Source: an uncultured Tateyamaria sp. (lineage in GTDB: Bacteria; Pseudomonadota; Alphaproteobacteria; Rhodobacterales; Rhodobacteraceae). From it: a DNA stretch of 64,000 nt. The notes under the pieces were generated by a model. The model was not told where the DNA came from and did no database searches. It saw only the letters and a program-made list of their open reading frames with translations. The DNA lies in the NCBI RefSeq assembly GCF_947494755.1, contig NZ_CANLVZ010000004.1:62001-126000 (forward strand), in the 5' to 3' direction. Shown piece after piece: positions 37,169 to 47,677 of this stretch (positions are counted from its first letter, which is position 1; each line of letters opens with the position of its first letter). Position numbers and translations under genes: made by a program.

Positions 37169-38202
37169 AAGCGGCCCGGATCAAAGGGTGCGGCCAAGGC
37201 GGTCTGCGCGTTGCTCAGCCCTTGGTCGAGGATTTGTGCGCCTAAGAGTTCGGCGGTGATCGGGGCCAGCGTTACCCCTGAATGCATGACCGCCGCGAAC
37301 AGACCGTCGAGGCCGCAAGGGCCAAAGACCGGCAAACCGTCCTGTGGCACCGGACGGTCGGCCAGCATTACCTGATCCCACCACAGGTCCACATCGCCAA
37401 GCACGGCGCGCACCCGCCCAAGCGTGGCATCGGCCAGCGCGTCGAGCGGCGCTGGCGGGGCCTCGACATCGTCGCTTTGATGCTGCGCCGCGCCCGGTGC
37501 CCAGATGTGACCCGCCGCGTCCTGTCGCAACTCCTGACCCGGTGCCACGAGGATATGGTGCAACAAGGGCGCAACCGGCGCGGTGCGCACCATCACGCCC
37601 GGACGCTTGAGCATCGGCAGTTCCACACCGACAGAGGCCAGCAGCCCCGGACTGCCAATGCCTGCTGCCACGACAACCCGGTCGGCGGCCAACACGCCCT
37701 GCGCCGTCTCGACCCCCGTTACCTGCCCGGCGTGATATGCAATGCCAAGCGCCCTCACGCCGCTGATCCGGCGCACGCCGAGCAACAGATGTTGGGTTGT
37801 TTCAACGGGGGCCGCGATCCCCTCGGTCGCGTAATGCAATGCGCGTTCGGGGACGGCTATGTGCGGTTCCAACTGCGCGAACTGCGTCGCATCCACTTCC
37901 GAAATGTCATAACCGAGATCCTCAAGTTTTTGTTTTTGCGCGTCAAAATCTGCGCCCTCATCTTCCCACGCCAGACACCCCGTCCACGTCACGCAGCCGC
38001 CCAAACGTTTCCACGCCTCAATCCCCTCAGCGCGCAGTGCAAAGTGGTCGGGGTTCAGAAAGTAGCTGGCGTTGACCCACCCAAAGGAGGCCGCGGTCGC
38101 CCCGCCACCACCCTCAAGCACGGTCACATCCGCGCCGCCTTCGACAAGATGCCGGGCCAGCGCCGCGCCTATGATTCCACCCCCGATGATGATCACCCGC
38201 AT
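37156..38202 (-). CDS. FAD-dependent oxidoreductase (DadA/glycine oxidase family)
   Basis: A 348-aa DAO-family flavoprotein. IIIGGGIIGAALARHLVEGG at residues 4-23 is the Rossmann FAD motif GxGxxG, followed by the acidic residue in TVLEGG. AADRVVVAAGIGSPGLLASVG and the late GPCGLDGLFAAVMHSGVTLAP are typical of amino-acid oxidases that act on secondary or D-amino acids. The substrate is not predictable. The start lies near the divergent DUF985 gene, about 40 bp apart. Confidence 0.9.
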   Translation of the reverse strand: MRVIIIGGGIIGAALARHLVEGGADVTVLEGGGGATAASFGWVNASYFLNPDHFALRAEGIEAWKRLGGCVTWTGCLAWEDEGADFDAQKQKLEDLGYDISEVDATQFAQLEPHIAVPERALHYATEGIAAPVETTQHLLLGVRRISGVRALGIAYHAGQVTGVETAQGVLAADRVVVAAGIGSPGLLASVGVELPMLKRPGVMVRTAPVAPLLHHILVAPGQELRQDAAGHIWAPGAAQHQSDDVEAPPAPLDALADATLGRVRAVLGDVDLWWDQVMLADRPVPQDGLPVFGPCGLDGLFAAVMHSGVTLAPITAELLGAQILDQGLSNAQTALAAPFDPGRFQSG

Positions 38203-38242
38203 CGCGCTTGTCCTCCTGCTTGCGCCACCCTACCCTCGTCCC

Positions 38243-38668
38243 ATGACCGCGCAAGAGATCATTGACCGGCTGGACTTGCAGCCCCATCCCGAAGGTGGCC
38301 ACTACCGCCAGACATGGGCCGCCACGAATGAAGGCCGCCCTGTCGGGACTTGCATCTATTTCCTGCTCAGAGAAGGTGAGGCCAGTCACTGGCACACCGT
38401 GGATGCCACCGAAATCTGGCTGTTTCACGCCGGTGCGCCGCTGATCCTGTCGCTGAGCGCGACGGGGGCCGGCCCGGCAACGGATCACGTGTTGAGCCCT
38501 GATCTGGATGCCGGTGCACCGCAGATCATCGTGCCCGAAGGCCATTGGCAGGCCGCACGCAGCACAGGTGAGTGGACATTGGTCAGTTGCACCGTCTCGC
38601 CAGGATTTCAGTTTGACGGGTTTAACTTGGCCCCGAAGGCTTTGATATTCCGCGTTAAGGCAGGCTGA
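38243..38668 (+). CDS. DUF985 cupin-fold protein
   Basis: A 141-aa cupin of the DUF985 type: [25 protein letters not shown] at the start, [29 protein letters not shown] with the histidines of the cupin metal site, and [20 protein letters not shown] at the end. The function is unknown; the fold suggests sugar or small-molecule binding. The 3' end overlaps anmK on the other strand by 14 bp. Confidence 0.92.
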   Translation: MTAQEIIDRLDLQPHPEGGHYRQTWAATNEGRPVGTCIYFLLREGEASHWHTVDATEIWLFHAGAPLILSLSATGAGPATDHVLSPDLDAGAPQIIVPEGHWQAARSTGEWTLVSCTVSPGFQFDGFNLAPKALIFRVKAG

Positions 38669-39770
38669 GCGTGCCACCCCCGACGGCGGCCCGCACGCCG
38701 GTCGTCCCGGGGCATGAAGTCGGCAGGCCCCGCGCCACCCGGACCGCGAGATAGGCAAAGGCCTGCGCCTCGAGCATGTCACCGTCCAAGCCCACCGCCT
38801 CGACCGGGGCGACGGGACAGTCGAGCGACACGTCCAGCATCCGCATCAGCACGGGGTTGTGGCGGCCCCCACCTGTGACCAGCACGCGGGTTGGCGGGCT
38901 TGGGCAATGTTGCATCGCCTCGGCCACACCGGCGGCGCACATGGCTGTAAGCGTAGCGGCGGCATCTGCATCGCTCAACTCATTTACCAGCCCAATCATT
39001 TCTGCAAAATCGTTCCGGTCCAATGACTTGGGCGGCATTCGTGAGAAATAGCTCTCGGCCAAAAACAACTCGAGCGCGCCGGTTTCGACAGTCCCTTTGG
39101 CTGCGATCCGGCCATCCTTGTCATAAGGCTGCCCGAGACGTTTGTGGACAAGATCATTGACTGGCGCATTGGCCGGGCCGGTGTCGAAGGCCAGCAGGGC
39201 ACCGTCCTGTTCCGGTTTCGCGTAGCTCGGATCGACCCAGGTGATGTTGCCGACCCCGCCCAGATTGAGAAAGGCGACCGGCCCTGTCGCCCCGATCCAT
39301 TTGGCGCAGGCAAAATGGAAGAACGGGGCCAGCGGCGCACCCTCACCGCCCAATTGCACATCCGCGTTGCGGAAATCCCAGACCACGGGCACACCAAGAC
39401 TGTGGGCCAGCGCGGCCCCCTCGCCCAGTTGCAACGTGCCTTGCTGGCGCGGCGCGTGGGCGACCGTCTGCCCGTGGAAGCCGACCAGATCGATGTCGTT
39501 GAACGCGTCTAAAACTTCGGCATGCGCGCGCATCACCACATCCGTTGCAGGCTCAAGCGTGTCCCCGTGCCACTGCCCAAGGGCCGCACGCAGGGTGGTT
39601 TGTTCAGCCTCTGAATAGGGTCGGAAATCGCTTGGGCCGAAGCCGTGGATGTCCACCCCGTCGGTTTCGAGAACGGCCGCGTCGACCCCGTCCAGCGACG
39701 TGCCGGACATCGCGCCAAGTGCGCGGATCACGCGGCCCTTTTCCCGCACCTTTTCGGCGACCTTATCCAT
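38655..39770 (-). CDS. anmK: Anhydro-N-acetylmuramic acid kinase
   Basis: A 371-aa kinase that opens and phosphorylates 1,6-anhydro-MurNAc to MurNAc-6-phosphate in peptidoglycan recycling. [19 protein letters not shown] at the start is the ATP-binding signature; [33 protein letters not shown] and [11 protein letters not shown] follow; [15 protein letters not shown] is near the C-terminus. It is divergent from tyrS. No murQ or nagZ is in the window. Confidence 0.96.
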   Translation of the reverse strand: MDKVAEKVREKGRVIRALGAMSGTSLDGVDAAVLETDGVDIHGFGPSDFRPYSEAEQTTLRAALGQWHGDTLEPATDVVMRAHAEVLDAFNDIDLVGFHGQTVAHAPRQQGTLQLGEGAALAHSLGVPVVWDFRNADVQLGGEGAPLAPFFHFACAKWIGATGPVAFLNLGGVGNITWVDPSYAKPEQDGALLAFDTGPANAPVNDLVHKRLGQPYDKDGRIAAKGTVETGALELFLAESYFSRMPPKSLDRNDFAEMIGLVNELSDADAAATLTAMCAAGVAEAMQHCPSPPTRVLVTGGGRHNPVLMRMLDVSLDCPVAPVEAVGLDGDMLEAQAFAYLAVRVARGLPTSCPGTTGVRAAVGGGTLSLP

Positions 39771-39834
39771 GGTCTTTTCCTTTGCCCCTGCCTTGCTTAT
39801 AGACTGCGGCAGGCCCGACCCGAGGACAAGCCAA

Positions 39835-41076
39835 ATGACCTATTCCCCCCGATCCGATTTCCTGCATGTGATGAAATCGCGCGGCTTTCTGGCCGATTGC
39901 ACGGACATGCAGGGCCTTGACGAGGCGCTGCTGAAGCCAGGGCAAAAGGCGTATATCGGGTTTGATGCGACGGCCAAGTCGCTGCATGTCGGCTCGCTGA
40001 TCCAGATCATGATGCTGCGCTGGTTCCAGCAGACCGGGCATGACCCGATCACGCTGATGGGCGGGGGCACGACCAAGGTGGGCGATCCGTCTTTCCGCGC
40101 GGACGAGCGGCCCCTGCTGGACAGCGCGGCCATTGACGCCAATATCGCGGGCATCAAGCAGGTGTTTTCGGCTTACCTCGACTACGATGCGGGCGCGCAG
40201 ATGCTCAACAACGCCGAGTGGCTGGATGGGCTGAACTACCTCGATTTCCTGCGCGATATCGGGCGGCATTTCTCGATCAACCGGATGCTGAGTTTCGAGT
40301 CGGTCAAGTCGCGACTTGATCGCGAACAATCCCTATCATTCCTTGAATTCAACTACATGATCCTGCAAGCCTATGATTTCATGGAGCTTCACCGCCGCTA
40401 TGGCTGCATTTTGCAAATGGGTGGTTCGGATCAATGGGGCAATATCGTCAATGGCATCGACCTGACCCGCCGAGTGATTGAGGGCGAGGTCTATGGGCTG
40501 ACCTCACCGCTGCTGACCACATCCGATGGCAAGAAGATGGGCAAATCCCAGTCAGGTGCCGTGTGGCTGAACCCTGACATGCTTTCGCCTTACGAGTTCT
40601 GGCAGTTCTGGCGCAACACGACGGATGCGGATGTGGGGCGGTTCCTGAAACTTTATACCGAACTGCCACTGGATGAGTGCGCGCGGCTTGGTGCGCTGAA
40701 AGGGTCCGAGATCAACGAGGCCAAGGCCCGCCTTGCCACCGAAGTCACCACCCTGCTGCACGGGGCGGAGGCGGCCAAGACCGCCGCCGAAACCGCGCGC
40801 GATGTCTTTGAGAAAGGCGGCGTCGGGGATGACCTGCCCACCCTCACCTTGTCGGCCGATGATCTGGGCGACGGGATTTCCATCGTGCAGCTGATCGTGA
40901 AGTCGGGTCTTGCAGGGTCTGGCAAAGAGGCCAAGCGCCTGATTGCGGAGGGCGGCGCGCGCATGAACGACGCGGCCTTGACCGATGCGGGCTTGATGGT
41001 GGATGGCGCGGCACTGTCCGCTCCGATCAAGCTGTCGGCGGGCAAGAAACGGCACGCGCTGGTGCAATTGGGCTAA
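39835..41076 (+). CDS. tyrS: Tyrosyl-tRNA synthetase
   Basis: A class I aminoacyl-tRNA synthetase of 413 aa. The HIGH-like motif is SLHVGSL at residues 49-55, tyrosine-site residues lie in [12 protein letters not shown] and [10 protein letters not shown], and the KMSKS-like motif is [12 protein letters not shown]-terminal S4 RNA-binding domain ([16 protein letters not shown]) follows. The ATG at 39835 with GAGG upstream is preferred over a long in-frame extension antisense to anmK. It is convergent with lpxB, overlapping by 4 bp. Confidence 0.97.
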   Translation: MTYSPRSDFLHVMKSRGFLADCTDMQGLDEALLKPGQKAYIGFDATAKSLHVGSLIQIMMLRWFQQTGHDPITLMGGGTTKVGDPSFRADERPLLDSAAIDANIAGIKQVFSAYLDYDAGAQMLNNAEWLDGLNYLDFLRDIGRHFSINRMLSFESVKSRLDREQSLSFLEFNYMILQAYDFMELHRRYGCILQMGGSDQWGNIVNGIDLTRRVIEGEVYGLTSPLLTTSDGKKMGKSQSGAVWLNPDMLSPYEFWQFWRNTTDADVGRFLKLYTELPLDECARLGALKGSEINEAKARLATEVTTLLHGAEAAKTAAETARDVFEKGGVGDDLPTLTLSADDLGDGISIVQLIVKSGLAGSGKEAKRLIAEGGARMNDAALTDAGLMVDGAALSAPIKLSAGKKRHALVQLG

Positions 41077-42236
41077 AGCCTGCCCAACACCGCACGGGCG
41101 GCGCGCAGGCCGGGGTCTTCTCCGCCACGGCCCAACCGCTCCATCGTCTGTTCCAGCGCGGCGGCCTGTTTCGAGGGGTCGGCCAGCAGGGTTTCCATCG
41201 CGGAAATCACATTCTCCAGCGTGAAATCGTACCCGATCGCCTCGGGCACGATGCGCGAGTCGGTGATGTGATTGATCAGACTGTAGGTGTCGGTGATCAT
41301 CATCCGGCTGATGATCGCGCGGCTCAGCCAGTGGACATCATTGGCGCTGACCAGCGGCGTGCCGGACGCGGCCAGTTCCAACTGGACGGTGCCGGAATTG
41401 GCAAGCGCCACATCCGCCGCCCCGAACGCAGCCGTCTTTTCCGCCTGCGCCGCCTCAAGTGGCACGCCGCGCGGGTCCAGTACGACGGGCCTGACCGGCC
41501 AGTCCGCGACCTCGGCCAGCACCGCGTCAGCCACATTGGCCGCTGCGGGTAAAACAACGCGCAAGTCGGGGCGAGTTTGCGCCAGATGCCCCAGAGCCTG
41601 CCCAAAGACAGGGGCCATCCGCGACACCTCGCCCCGGCGCGATCCGGGCAGCGCGAGGATCAGCGGCGCGGCATCGGTCAGCCCATGTTTGGCGCGAAAG
41701 GCTGTGATCTGTTGCGCATCCGCCTGCGGCACGGTGGCCGCCGGGTGGCCCACGAAATCGCAGGTCATGCCTGCGGCCTCCATATAAGGGGGCTCGAACG
41801 GGAACAGCGCGAGGACGTGATCAATCACGCGGGCCATCTTGTGCGCGCGCTTTGGCCGCCAAGCCCACACTGTCGGGGCCACATAGTGCATGGTGCAAAT
41901 GCTCGACACCGCCTTGACCTGTTTGGCCACACGCAGGCTGAAATCCGGGCTGTCGATAGTGATCAGCACATCGGGGCGCGCAGCCACCGCCGCCTCTGCG
42001 GTTTCGCGAATGCGGCGCTTGAGGTGACGATATTTGGGCAGCACCTCGGCAATGCCCATCAAGGTGAGTTCAGACATGTCAAAGCGGCTGTTGAGGCCTT
42101 GGGCCTGCATCTGTTCTCCGCCGATGCCGTCAAATTCCACATCCGGGTAAAGCGTGGTGAGCCCGGCCATCAGTGCGCCGCCCAAAGCATCCCCCGATGG
42201 TTCGCCCGCGATGATGAAGACCTTTAGCGCACCCAC
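41073..42236 (-). CDS. lpxB: Lipid-A-disaccharide synthase
   Basis: A 387-aa glycosyltransferase that joins UDP-2,3-diacylglucosamine and lipid X to the lipid A disaccharide, peripheral at the inner membrane. It begins [21 protein letters not shown] and has [34 protein letters not shown] and [14 protein letters not shown]. The start codon is GTG, inside the last codons of lpxI (13-bp overlap), so translation is coupled. It is the last gene of the long envelope cluster. Confidence 0.97.
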   Translation of the reverse strand: MGALKVFIIAGEPSGDALGGALMAGLTTLYPDVEFDGIGGEQMQAQGLNSRFDMSELTLMGIAEVLPKYRHLKRRIRETAEAAVAARPDVLITIDSPDFSLRVAKQVKAVSSICTMHYVAPTVWAWRPKRAHKMARVIDHVLALFPFEPPYMEAAGMTCDFVGHPAATVPQADAQQITAFRAKHGLTDAAPLILALPGSRRGEVSRMAPVFGQALGHLAQTRPDLRVVLPAAANVADAVLAEVADWPVRPVVLDPRGVPLEAAQAEKTAAFGAADVALANSGTVQLELAASGTPLVSANDVHWLSRAIISRMMITDTYSLINHITDSRIVPEAIGYDFTLENVISAMETLLADPSKQAAALEQTMERLGRGGEDPGLRAARAVLGRL

Positions 42237-43105
42237 AGAAACATCCCCACAGCATCCAGATCCGCAATCACGTCGGCAAGGTCGAGCACCATGACCCCGC
42301 CCTCCTCGATCACGATCCCTTCGAGCCCGGCCTGCGCCGCACGCGCCACGGTCCCCGAACCGATGGTGGGCAGATCAACACGGCGGTCCTGACCGGGTTT
42401 CGGGGCCTTGAACAAAAGGCCGCGGCGCGGTGATGCAGGTGGCGCGCCGTCTGGTCCCGATAGCCAGTCGGCAGCCGTGCCCAGCACGGAGCCGACCGCA
42501 TCCATCGCCGCGCCAAAGGGGTCATCGCTCGGCCCTGTGGGCCCCAGACCATCCAGCATCGCATCGGTCCCGGCGGTCTCTTCGCGCGCGACGACCGTGC
42601 GGTCACGGATGACGCAGGCTTGTCCCACATCCGTCTTGGCCTGATCGCCCAACACGTTGAGCGCGACGGTCACATCGCTTTCGGCATGGGGCGGCACGGG
42701 CGTGCGGGTCGGGCACCCACGTGCGGGCAACAGATCGGGCGCGAGCGTGGCGGCCCCGACAACCTTTAGCCCTGCCTCTTCGAACAGGGTCGCAATCGCG
42801 CGCAGGGCCTTGTCCTCGCCCCCCGCAACGGCCGCGGCGAGCGTGGGCACCATGGGGGCGGTCTGTGCATCGATCTGGGTCGGATCAACGGCGGGACGGT
42901 CAATGCGACCGCAAAAGCACACCTCGCGCACGCCGCGCGTGCTCAGGTCCGACAGAAAACTGCCCAGATGCTCGACGCGAAAGTGGACATCGACGCTCAG
43001 GTCCGCCGGATCATTGCCAGCCAGACTACAGACCAGCGGCGGTGTCGTTTGCGCGCGGGCCACTGCCCCCGGCAAAGCGCCCTGACCTGCGATCACTGCC
43101 AGCAT
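42224..43105 (-). CDS. lpxI: UDP-2,3-diacylglucosamine pyrophosphatase LpxI
   Basis: A 293-aa LpxI (DUF1009) enzyme that makes lipid X by hydrolysing UDP-2,3-diacyl-GlcN, the alphaproteobacterial replacement for LpxH. It begins [52 protein letters not shown] and QDRRVDLPTIGSGTVARAAQAGLEGIVIEEGG are conserved. An Ala/Gly/Pro insertion near residues 190-235 is longer than I would expect. It overlaps lpxA by one base (TGATG) and lpxB by 13 bp. Confidence 0.95.
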   Translation of the reverse strand: MLAVIAGQGALPGAVARAQTTPPLVCSLAGNDPADLSVDVHFRVEHLGSFLSDLSTRGVREVCFCGRIDRPAVDPTQIDAQTAPMVPTLAAAVAGGEDKALRAIATLFEEAGLKVVGAATLAPDLLPARGCPTRTPVPPHAESDVTVALNVLGDQAKTDVGQACVIRDRTVVAREETAGTDAMLDGLGPTGPSDDPFGAAMDAVGSVLGTAADWLSGPDGAPPASPRRGLLFKAPKPGQDRRVDLPTIGSGTVARAAQAGLEGIVIEEGGVMVLDLADVIADLDAVGMFLWVR

Positions 43106-43893
43106 CAGCGCGGCGTCAGGAACGACCGGTCGCTGTCGCCCATCACAAAGTCCACGATTTCACGCACATAGGCGCTTTCGGATTCACGCCCCAACCGCTC
43201 GGCGCGGTCGTGAAAGGTCCCGTCCCCCTGGGCCAGCATCTGGAAGGCGGCGCGCAGGGCGGTGATGTCCGCCCGGCTCACGCCCCGCCGCTTGAGGCCC
43301 ACAAGATTCAGCCCGTCCAACTCGCCACGCGGGGCCTGCACAAGCCCGTAGGGAATGACGTCATTGGTGACCATGGTCACAGCACCGATGATGGCCCCGC
43401 GCCCGATGCGCACAAACTGGTGGATGCCGGAGAGACCGCCCACGATCACATCATCCTCGATGATGCAGTGGCCCGCGACAGCAGCCGAGTTTACCACGAT
43501 CACCCGGTCCCCGAGCAGCGCGTCATGAGCAATGTGACAGCCGGCCATCAACAGCCCGTCATCGCCGATGCGGGTCACTCCGCCCCCGCCTTCGGTACCA
43601 CAGTTCATCGTGACATGTTCGCGGATGCGGTTGCGCTTGCCAATGACAAGGCGGCTCGCCTCGCCCTTGAATTTCAAATCCTGGGGCACCTCGCCAATGA
43701 CCGCGAAGGAGAAGATCACGGTGCCCTCACCAACTTCGGTATCACCGGTCACGACCACATGGCTTTTGAGGACCACATCAGGGCCGATCACGACCTGCGG
43801 GCCGACCACGCAAAACGGGCCAATCCTGGCACTTGGATCAATCTGCGCACCGTCCTCGATGACAGCGGAGGGGTGGATCATCGACTGCGTCAT
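43105..43893 (-). CDS. lpxA: UDP-N-acetylglucosamine acyltransferase
   Basis: A 262-aa left-handed beta-helix enzyme, first step of lipid A synthesis. It begins [26 protein letters not shown] with hexapeptide repeats, has the catalytic His region [36 protein letters not shown], and the C-terminal helical part [19 protein letters not shown]. The start [11 protein letters not shown] at 43893 overlaps the fabZ stop by ATGA. Confidence 0.97.
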   Translation of the reverse strand: MTQSMIHPSAVIEDGAQIDPSARIGPFCVVGPQVVIGPDVVLKSHVVVTGDTEVGEGTVIFSFAVIGEVPQDLKFKGEASRLVIGKRNRIREHVTMNCGTEGGGGVTRIGDDGLLMAGCHIAHDALLGDRVIVVNSAAVAGHCIIEDDVIVGGLSGIHQFVRIGRGAIIGAVTMVTNDVIPYGLVQAPRGELDGLNLVGLKRRGVSRADITALRAAFQMLAQGDGTFHDRAERLGRESESAYVREIVDFVMGDSDRSFLTPR

Positions 43894-44354
43894 GCGGCGG
43901 GCAAGTCCATCATCGCGGTGAACTCGGCCTCGCAGGCCATCTCGCCTTCGACTTGCGCCATGCCCTGAAACTTCCAAACTTTGCCACCGGGCTTGCCACG
44001 CACGGTGGTCAGGTGCAGCTCGAGCACGTCGCCGGGCAGGACCATGCGGCGGAATTTGCATCTATCAATCGCCATGAAATAGACGAGCATATTCTGATCC
44101 GCCATGTCCAGCGCCGTGCCCACCATCACCGCCGCTGTCTGGGCCATCGCCTCGACGATGGTGACGCCGGGCATGATCGGTTTGCCGGGGAAATGGCCCT
44201 GAAAGTGGGGCTCGTTCATTGTGACGTTCTTGATGCCCGTCGCCGACTGATAGCCGTCAATGTCCCTGACCTTGTCCACCAGCAAGAACGGATAGCGGTG
44301 GGGCAGGATGCGTTGGATCAACCCGATATCGGCGGTCAATAAATCAGTGGTCAT
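43890..44354 (-). CDS. fabZ: 3-hydroxyacyl-ACP dehydratase FabZ
   Basis: A 154-aa hot-dog-fold dehydratase of fatty acid elongation. [14 protein letters not shown] at residues 16-29, [23 protein letters not shown] with the catalytic His and Glu, and [21 protein letters not shown] are family signatures. It overlaps lpxA by ATGA, the usual pairing in which FabZ and LpxA share hydroxyacyl-ACP. The gene before it is skp rather than lpxD. Confidence 0.98.
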   Translation of the reverse strand: MTTDLLTADIGLIQRILPHRYPFLLVDKVRDIDGYQSATGIKNVTMNEPHFQGHFPGKPIMPGVTIVEAMAQTAAVMVGTALDMADQNMLVYFMAIDRCKFRRMVLPGDVLELHLTTVRGKPGGKVWKFQGMAQVEGEMACEAEFTAMMDLPAA

Positions 44355-44428
44355 GCGATGCTCGGGCCTTTTGTATTATGTGGTCTGTTGTCTTGCCTAC
44401 CAAGACGTCGGTCATGTCGCAAGCGCGC

Positions 44429-44968
44429 CTAGTCGGGCGTTTGCACCCCATCACCGAGGGCCTCGTTCATCCGCTCGACCGCCGTATCGGTGATGTCGAT
44501 GGCATTGGCGCTAATGAAGACGCTGCGGCGCTCCAGAATGACCGCCGCGCCAGCCTCGCGCATGATCGCCTCAAGCACCGGGGCGGCCGCATTCAGAAAG
44601 CGGTCGCGGTTTTCTTCGAGCTGGTTGGCGATTGCGCGGTTTTCCGCCTCGCGCTGTTCGCGAATGGATTGCACCCGGGCGTCAAACGCATCCGCAAGGG
44701 CGCGGAAGTCCTCGGGTGGCAGGTCGGCGCGCTGTTCGGTCAGGGCCAGTTCTTCGGTCTCGAGCGTCTCTTCGATCACCCGGTTGTCCTCGGCCAGGGC
44801 GTCTGTCTGTTCGGCAATCTCGCGCAGGACCCGCTGGCCAAAGTCACTGGCGCGGTAAAAGCGGTCGCTGTCGATGGTCAGGATCGGGCTGCGCACGTCC
44901 TGGGCAAAGGAAACGCTGGCCCCGAACAGGGCCAGCGTCACGATGATCAGGCGAAGGGCTGATCCCAT
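44429..44968 (-). CDS. skp: OmpH/Skp-family periplasmic chaperone
   Basis: A 179-aa protein with a signal peptide (ALRLIIVTLALFGASVSFA) and a long coiled-coil region from about residue 50 to 130 (EIAEQTDALAEDNRVIEETLETEE...), followed by a short beta part (AGAAVILERRSVFISANAIDITD), the OmpH/Skp layout. Skp holds unfolded outer-membrane proteins as a trimer. It starts 4 bp after bamA stops, so the two form one transcript. Confidence 0.92.
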   Translation of the reverse strand: MGSALRLIIVTLALFGASVSFAQDVRSPILTIDSDRFYRASDFGQRVLREIAEQTDALAEDNRVIEETLETEELALTEQRADLPPEDFRALADAFDARVQSIREQREAENRAIANQLEENRDRFLNAAAPVLEAIMREAGAAVILERRSVFISANAIDITDTAVERMNEALGDGVQTPD

Positions 44969-44972
44969 CGCC

Positions 44973-47294
44973 CTAGAACGTCGTCGAAATGGTCAGATCG
45001 AATGTCTGCTCTTCGTCGAAGTCTTCTTTGCTCAGGGCGTTGGTAAAGTTCAGGCGCAGCGGACCCACGGCAGTGTCCCAAAAGATCGAGAAGCCGATCA
45101 CATGGCGGAACGAGCCGCCCTCGCCCACGATATTGCCGCCTGACAGGTCCACATCGCTGAGGTCCCAAAGGTTGCCAACGTCATAGAAGACGCCGCCGCT
45201 GATCCCCAACTCGTCCGGCAGGCCAAGAGGGAATTCCGCCTCAAACCGTGCCGCGAGGAACAGGTTACCACCAAGCGGGTCAGAGTCGCTCGGGGCCGAC
45301 AGGTCACGTGGCCCGATGCCACCCGGTTCAAAACCACGCAGAACGCTTGGCCCGATCGAAAAGCGGTCAACCGTCCGGTTCACACCGCCAGACCATGCCA
45401 GATATCCACCCTCGAGCGTGGCGCGCAACGTCACCTCGTCGTTGAAGGCAAGTCGCTGGCCCACGACCTTGGCCCGCGTTCGGATGAATTCGGCGTCACC
45501 CCCCAATCCGGAAAAATCCTGACCGAATTCGATGAGATAGCCCGCATCCGGGTTCAGCCCATTCCTGCGCGAGTCGTAGGTGTAGGTATAGCCAATCGAC
45601 GATGCCGCTTGATTGCCCGCGTCGATTTCGGTCTGCACCACCGCGCCGTTCTGTACGGGGCTACGGATCAGCTGTTCGTTGTCAAGAAACGTGTAACGCA
45701 GGCTCAAGATGCCCTTTTCGTTGATCGGAAAGGTCAGGCTTGGCTGAAAGCGGAAGGACTCCGTGTCGTAGTTGGCAAAGCTCGAGTCGCTCTCGCTATA
45801 TTGCAGCGCCAGACCAAATGCGACGTCGCGCCCCAGAAAGGATGGCTCGACAAAGTTGATGCCGTAACGTTCAGCCTCTTCCGCGGTCGAAATGCTGAAC
45901 CCAAGGGTTTGGCCGCGACCAAGGAAGTTACGTTCGGTGAACCCGACAACCAGCCCAAAGCCGTCATCGCGCGAGAACGCGCCACCAAAGTTGAGCGAGC
46001 CTGTGGGCTGCTCTTCGACATCGACGTCAATCACGACACGATCGGGTGTCGATCCTTCGCGTGCCTCCACGTTGGATTCCGAAAAGTAGTTCAGTGCGCG
46101 GATCCGTTCCGCGGCATCGCGAATCTCACGCGGGTTGAAGGGGTCACCTTCCGCAATGCGGAACTGGCGGCGCACCACGCGGTCCAGCGTTGTGGTGTTG
46201 CCCTCGACATCGATCCGCTCGACAAAGACCCGCGGGCCGCGTGTCAGCACCAATTCCACATCCAGCGTCAGATCGCGGTCGTTGCGCACCACACGCGGCT
46301 CGACCCGCAGAAAATCAATACCGTCGCGTTGACCCTGTCGCTCAAGCCGCGAGATTTCGGCGTCCACCAGCGCGGGCGAATAGACCACGCCCGGGCGCAC
46401 CTTGATCAGCGACTGATAGGCATCGGGGTCAATCTGGTTGATATCGGTCGCAACGCTCACTTCGCCAAAGCGAAACTGCTGGCCTTCTTCGATATTGAAG
46501 ACCAAGAAAAAGCCGTCGCGTTCCTCGGTGAGCTCTGCATTTGTGCTGAGCACGCGGAAATCGACATAGCCGCGAGAGGTGTAGAAGTCAGACAAGACTT
46601 GACGGTCAAATGCCACCCGATCCTCCACCAGTGTATCGCTCTGGATCAGAGCGCGGAAGATACCCGCCTGCTTGGTTTCAAGCACCCGGCGCAAGCGACG
46701 GTCGGAATAGACGCGGTTGCCGACAAAGCTTACGCGCTCGACCTCGACCACATCGCCTTCGAAAATCTCAAAGACCAGATCGACGCGATTGTCCTGACGG
46801 CGGATCACCCGCGGGCTGACCCGTGCGGCGATACGGCCCTGGCTGGAATAAGCTTCGGCGATGGCACTTGCATCGCGCTCGGCCTGCGCGGGGCTGAACA
46901 CCCGACGCTCCTGACTTTGCACCACGGCGCTGAGCGCTTCGTCGTCAACCCGGCGGTTGCCTTCATAGGATACGCGGTTGATCGTGGGCAGTTCGACAAC
47001 CGTGATAAGCAACGTGGACCCTTGCGGCTCAACCGACACCGTTTCGAACAATCCGCTGCTTTGGAGGTTCTGAACGGCGTCATTGACCTGCCCGGCCGTC
47101 ACCGTCTGACCCGGAGCGATTCCCGCGCGCGAGAGGACGGCAGCATCACCTACGCGTGTATTACCGTCCACTACAATTCGGTTGAATTGGAAATTCTGCG
47201 CTAGGGATGGTGCTACTTGCCCCATCCAAGCCACTGAAACCAACGCAATAATCGCAAACGCTCTAACGAAAAACTCTCGGCATGACAGTGCCAT
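44973..47294 (-). CDS. bamA: Outer-membrane protein assembly factor BamA
   Basis: A 773-aa Omp85 protein, the core of the Bam complex. A signal peptide ends near APSLAQ. Five POTRA domains follow (e.g. FNRIVVDGNTRVGD, NRVSYEGNRRVDDEAL, VERVSFVGNRVYSDRRL, VERIDVEGNTTTLDRVVRRQ), then a 16-strand barrel with SVLRGFEPGGIGPRD holding the VRGF-like loop-6 motif, ending in an aromatic (TISTTF). The ATG at 47294 after GGGGCGAG is preferred over longer in-frame starts. Confidence 0.97.
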   Translation of the reverse strand: MALSCREFFVRAFAIIALVSVAWMGQVAPSLAQNFQFNRIVVDGNTRVGDAAVLSRAGIAPGQTVTAGQVNDAVQNLQSSGLFETVSVEPQGSTLLITVVELPTINRVSYEGNRRVDDEALSAVVQSQERRVFSPAQAERDASAIAEAYSSQGRIAARVSPRVIRRQDNRVDLVFEIFEGDVVEVERVSFVGNRVYSDRRLRRVLETKQAGIFRALIQSDTLVEDRVAFDRQVLSDFYTSRGYVDFRVLSTNAELTEERDGFFLVFNIEEGQQFRFGEVSVATDINQIDPDAYQSLIKVRPGVVYSPALVDAEISRLERQGQRDGIDFLRVEPRVVRNDRDLTLDVELVLTRGPRVFVERIDVEGNTTTLDRVVRRQFRIAEGDPFNPREIRDAAERIRALNYFSESNVEAREGSTPDRVVIDVDVEEQPTGSLNFGGAFSRDDGFGLVVGFTERNFLGRGQTLGFSISTAEEAERYGINFVEPSFLGRDVAFGLALQYSESDSSFANYDTESFRFQPSLTFPINEKGILSLRYTFLDNEQLIRSPVQNGAVVQTEIDAGNQAASSIGYTYTYDSRRNGLNPDAGYLIEFGQDFSGLGGDAEFIRTRAKVVGQRLAFNDEVTLRATLEGGYLAWSGGVNRTVDRFSIGPSVLRGFEPGGIGPRDLSAPSDSDPLGGNLFLAARFEAEFPLGLPDELGISGGVFYDVGNLWDLSDVDLSGGNIVGEGGSFRHVIGFSIFWDTAVGPLRLNFTNALSKEDFDEEQTFDLTISTTF

Positions 47295-47389
47295 CTTATG
47301 CTCGCCCCTCGACCCGTGTCCCATGGTTGTATCCCACGTATTCAGACATACTATGCCGAAGTGAGTAACGGGAATGCGAGGGCTTGTCA

Positions 47390-47420
47390 AAACCAACAAA
47401 ACCCGCGCCATGGGCGCAGG
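47390..47420 (-). terminator. Probable intrinsic terminator of the 41-aa membrane protein gene
   Basis: On the minus strand the stem CCTGCGCC-CAT-GGCGCGGG (one T-G wobble) is followed by TTTTGTTGGTTTTG. It lies 34 bp after the stop codon of the small gene and before bamA, so bamA may need its own promoter in addition to read-through. Confidence 0.6.
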
Positions 47421-47454
47421 TTGGTCGTTTTTCAGGCGTATGAAGCTTTGTGGC

Positions 47455-47580
47455 TCAGAGCGTGCCGAGCCAGGCACCGGCCACCAACGCAATCGCAATA
47501 GTGCACCCATAGAGCGCACGATCCCAGTTGAGCATCATCAAAAGGCTCAGGCCGCGATATCCGCTTTGAAGTGTTTGCAT
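47455..47580 (-). CDS. 41-aa single-pass membrane protein between rseP and bamA
   Basis: A short gene of 42 codons with an excellent AAAGGATG ribosome-binding site 5-6 bases before its ATG. The protein starts MQTLQSGYRGLSLLMMLNWDR and ends in one hydrophobic helix (YGCTIAIALVAGAWLGTL). The neighbours are rseP upstream and bamA downstream on the same strand; a terminator-like stem follows it. No known family is recognised. It may be a small envelope or Bam/RseP-associated protein, but that is only inferred from place. Confidence 0.6.
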   Translation of the reverse strand: MQTLQSGYRGLSLLMMLNWDRALYGCTIAIALVAGAWLGTL

Positions 47581-47677
47581 GACAGCATCCTTTCAGTTGC
47601 ACATGATATGCATGCTGATTGCGGCCTGACTTGGGATCAAATGTGGCAAGAGTTGGGCAACTGCGCCCTGCCGCCTT

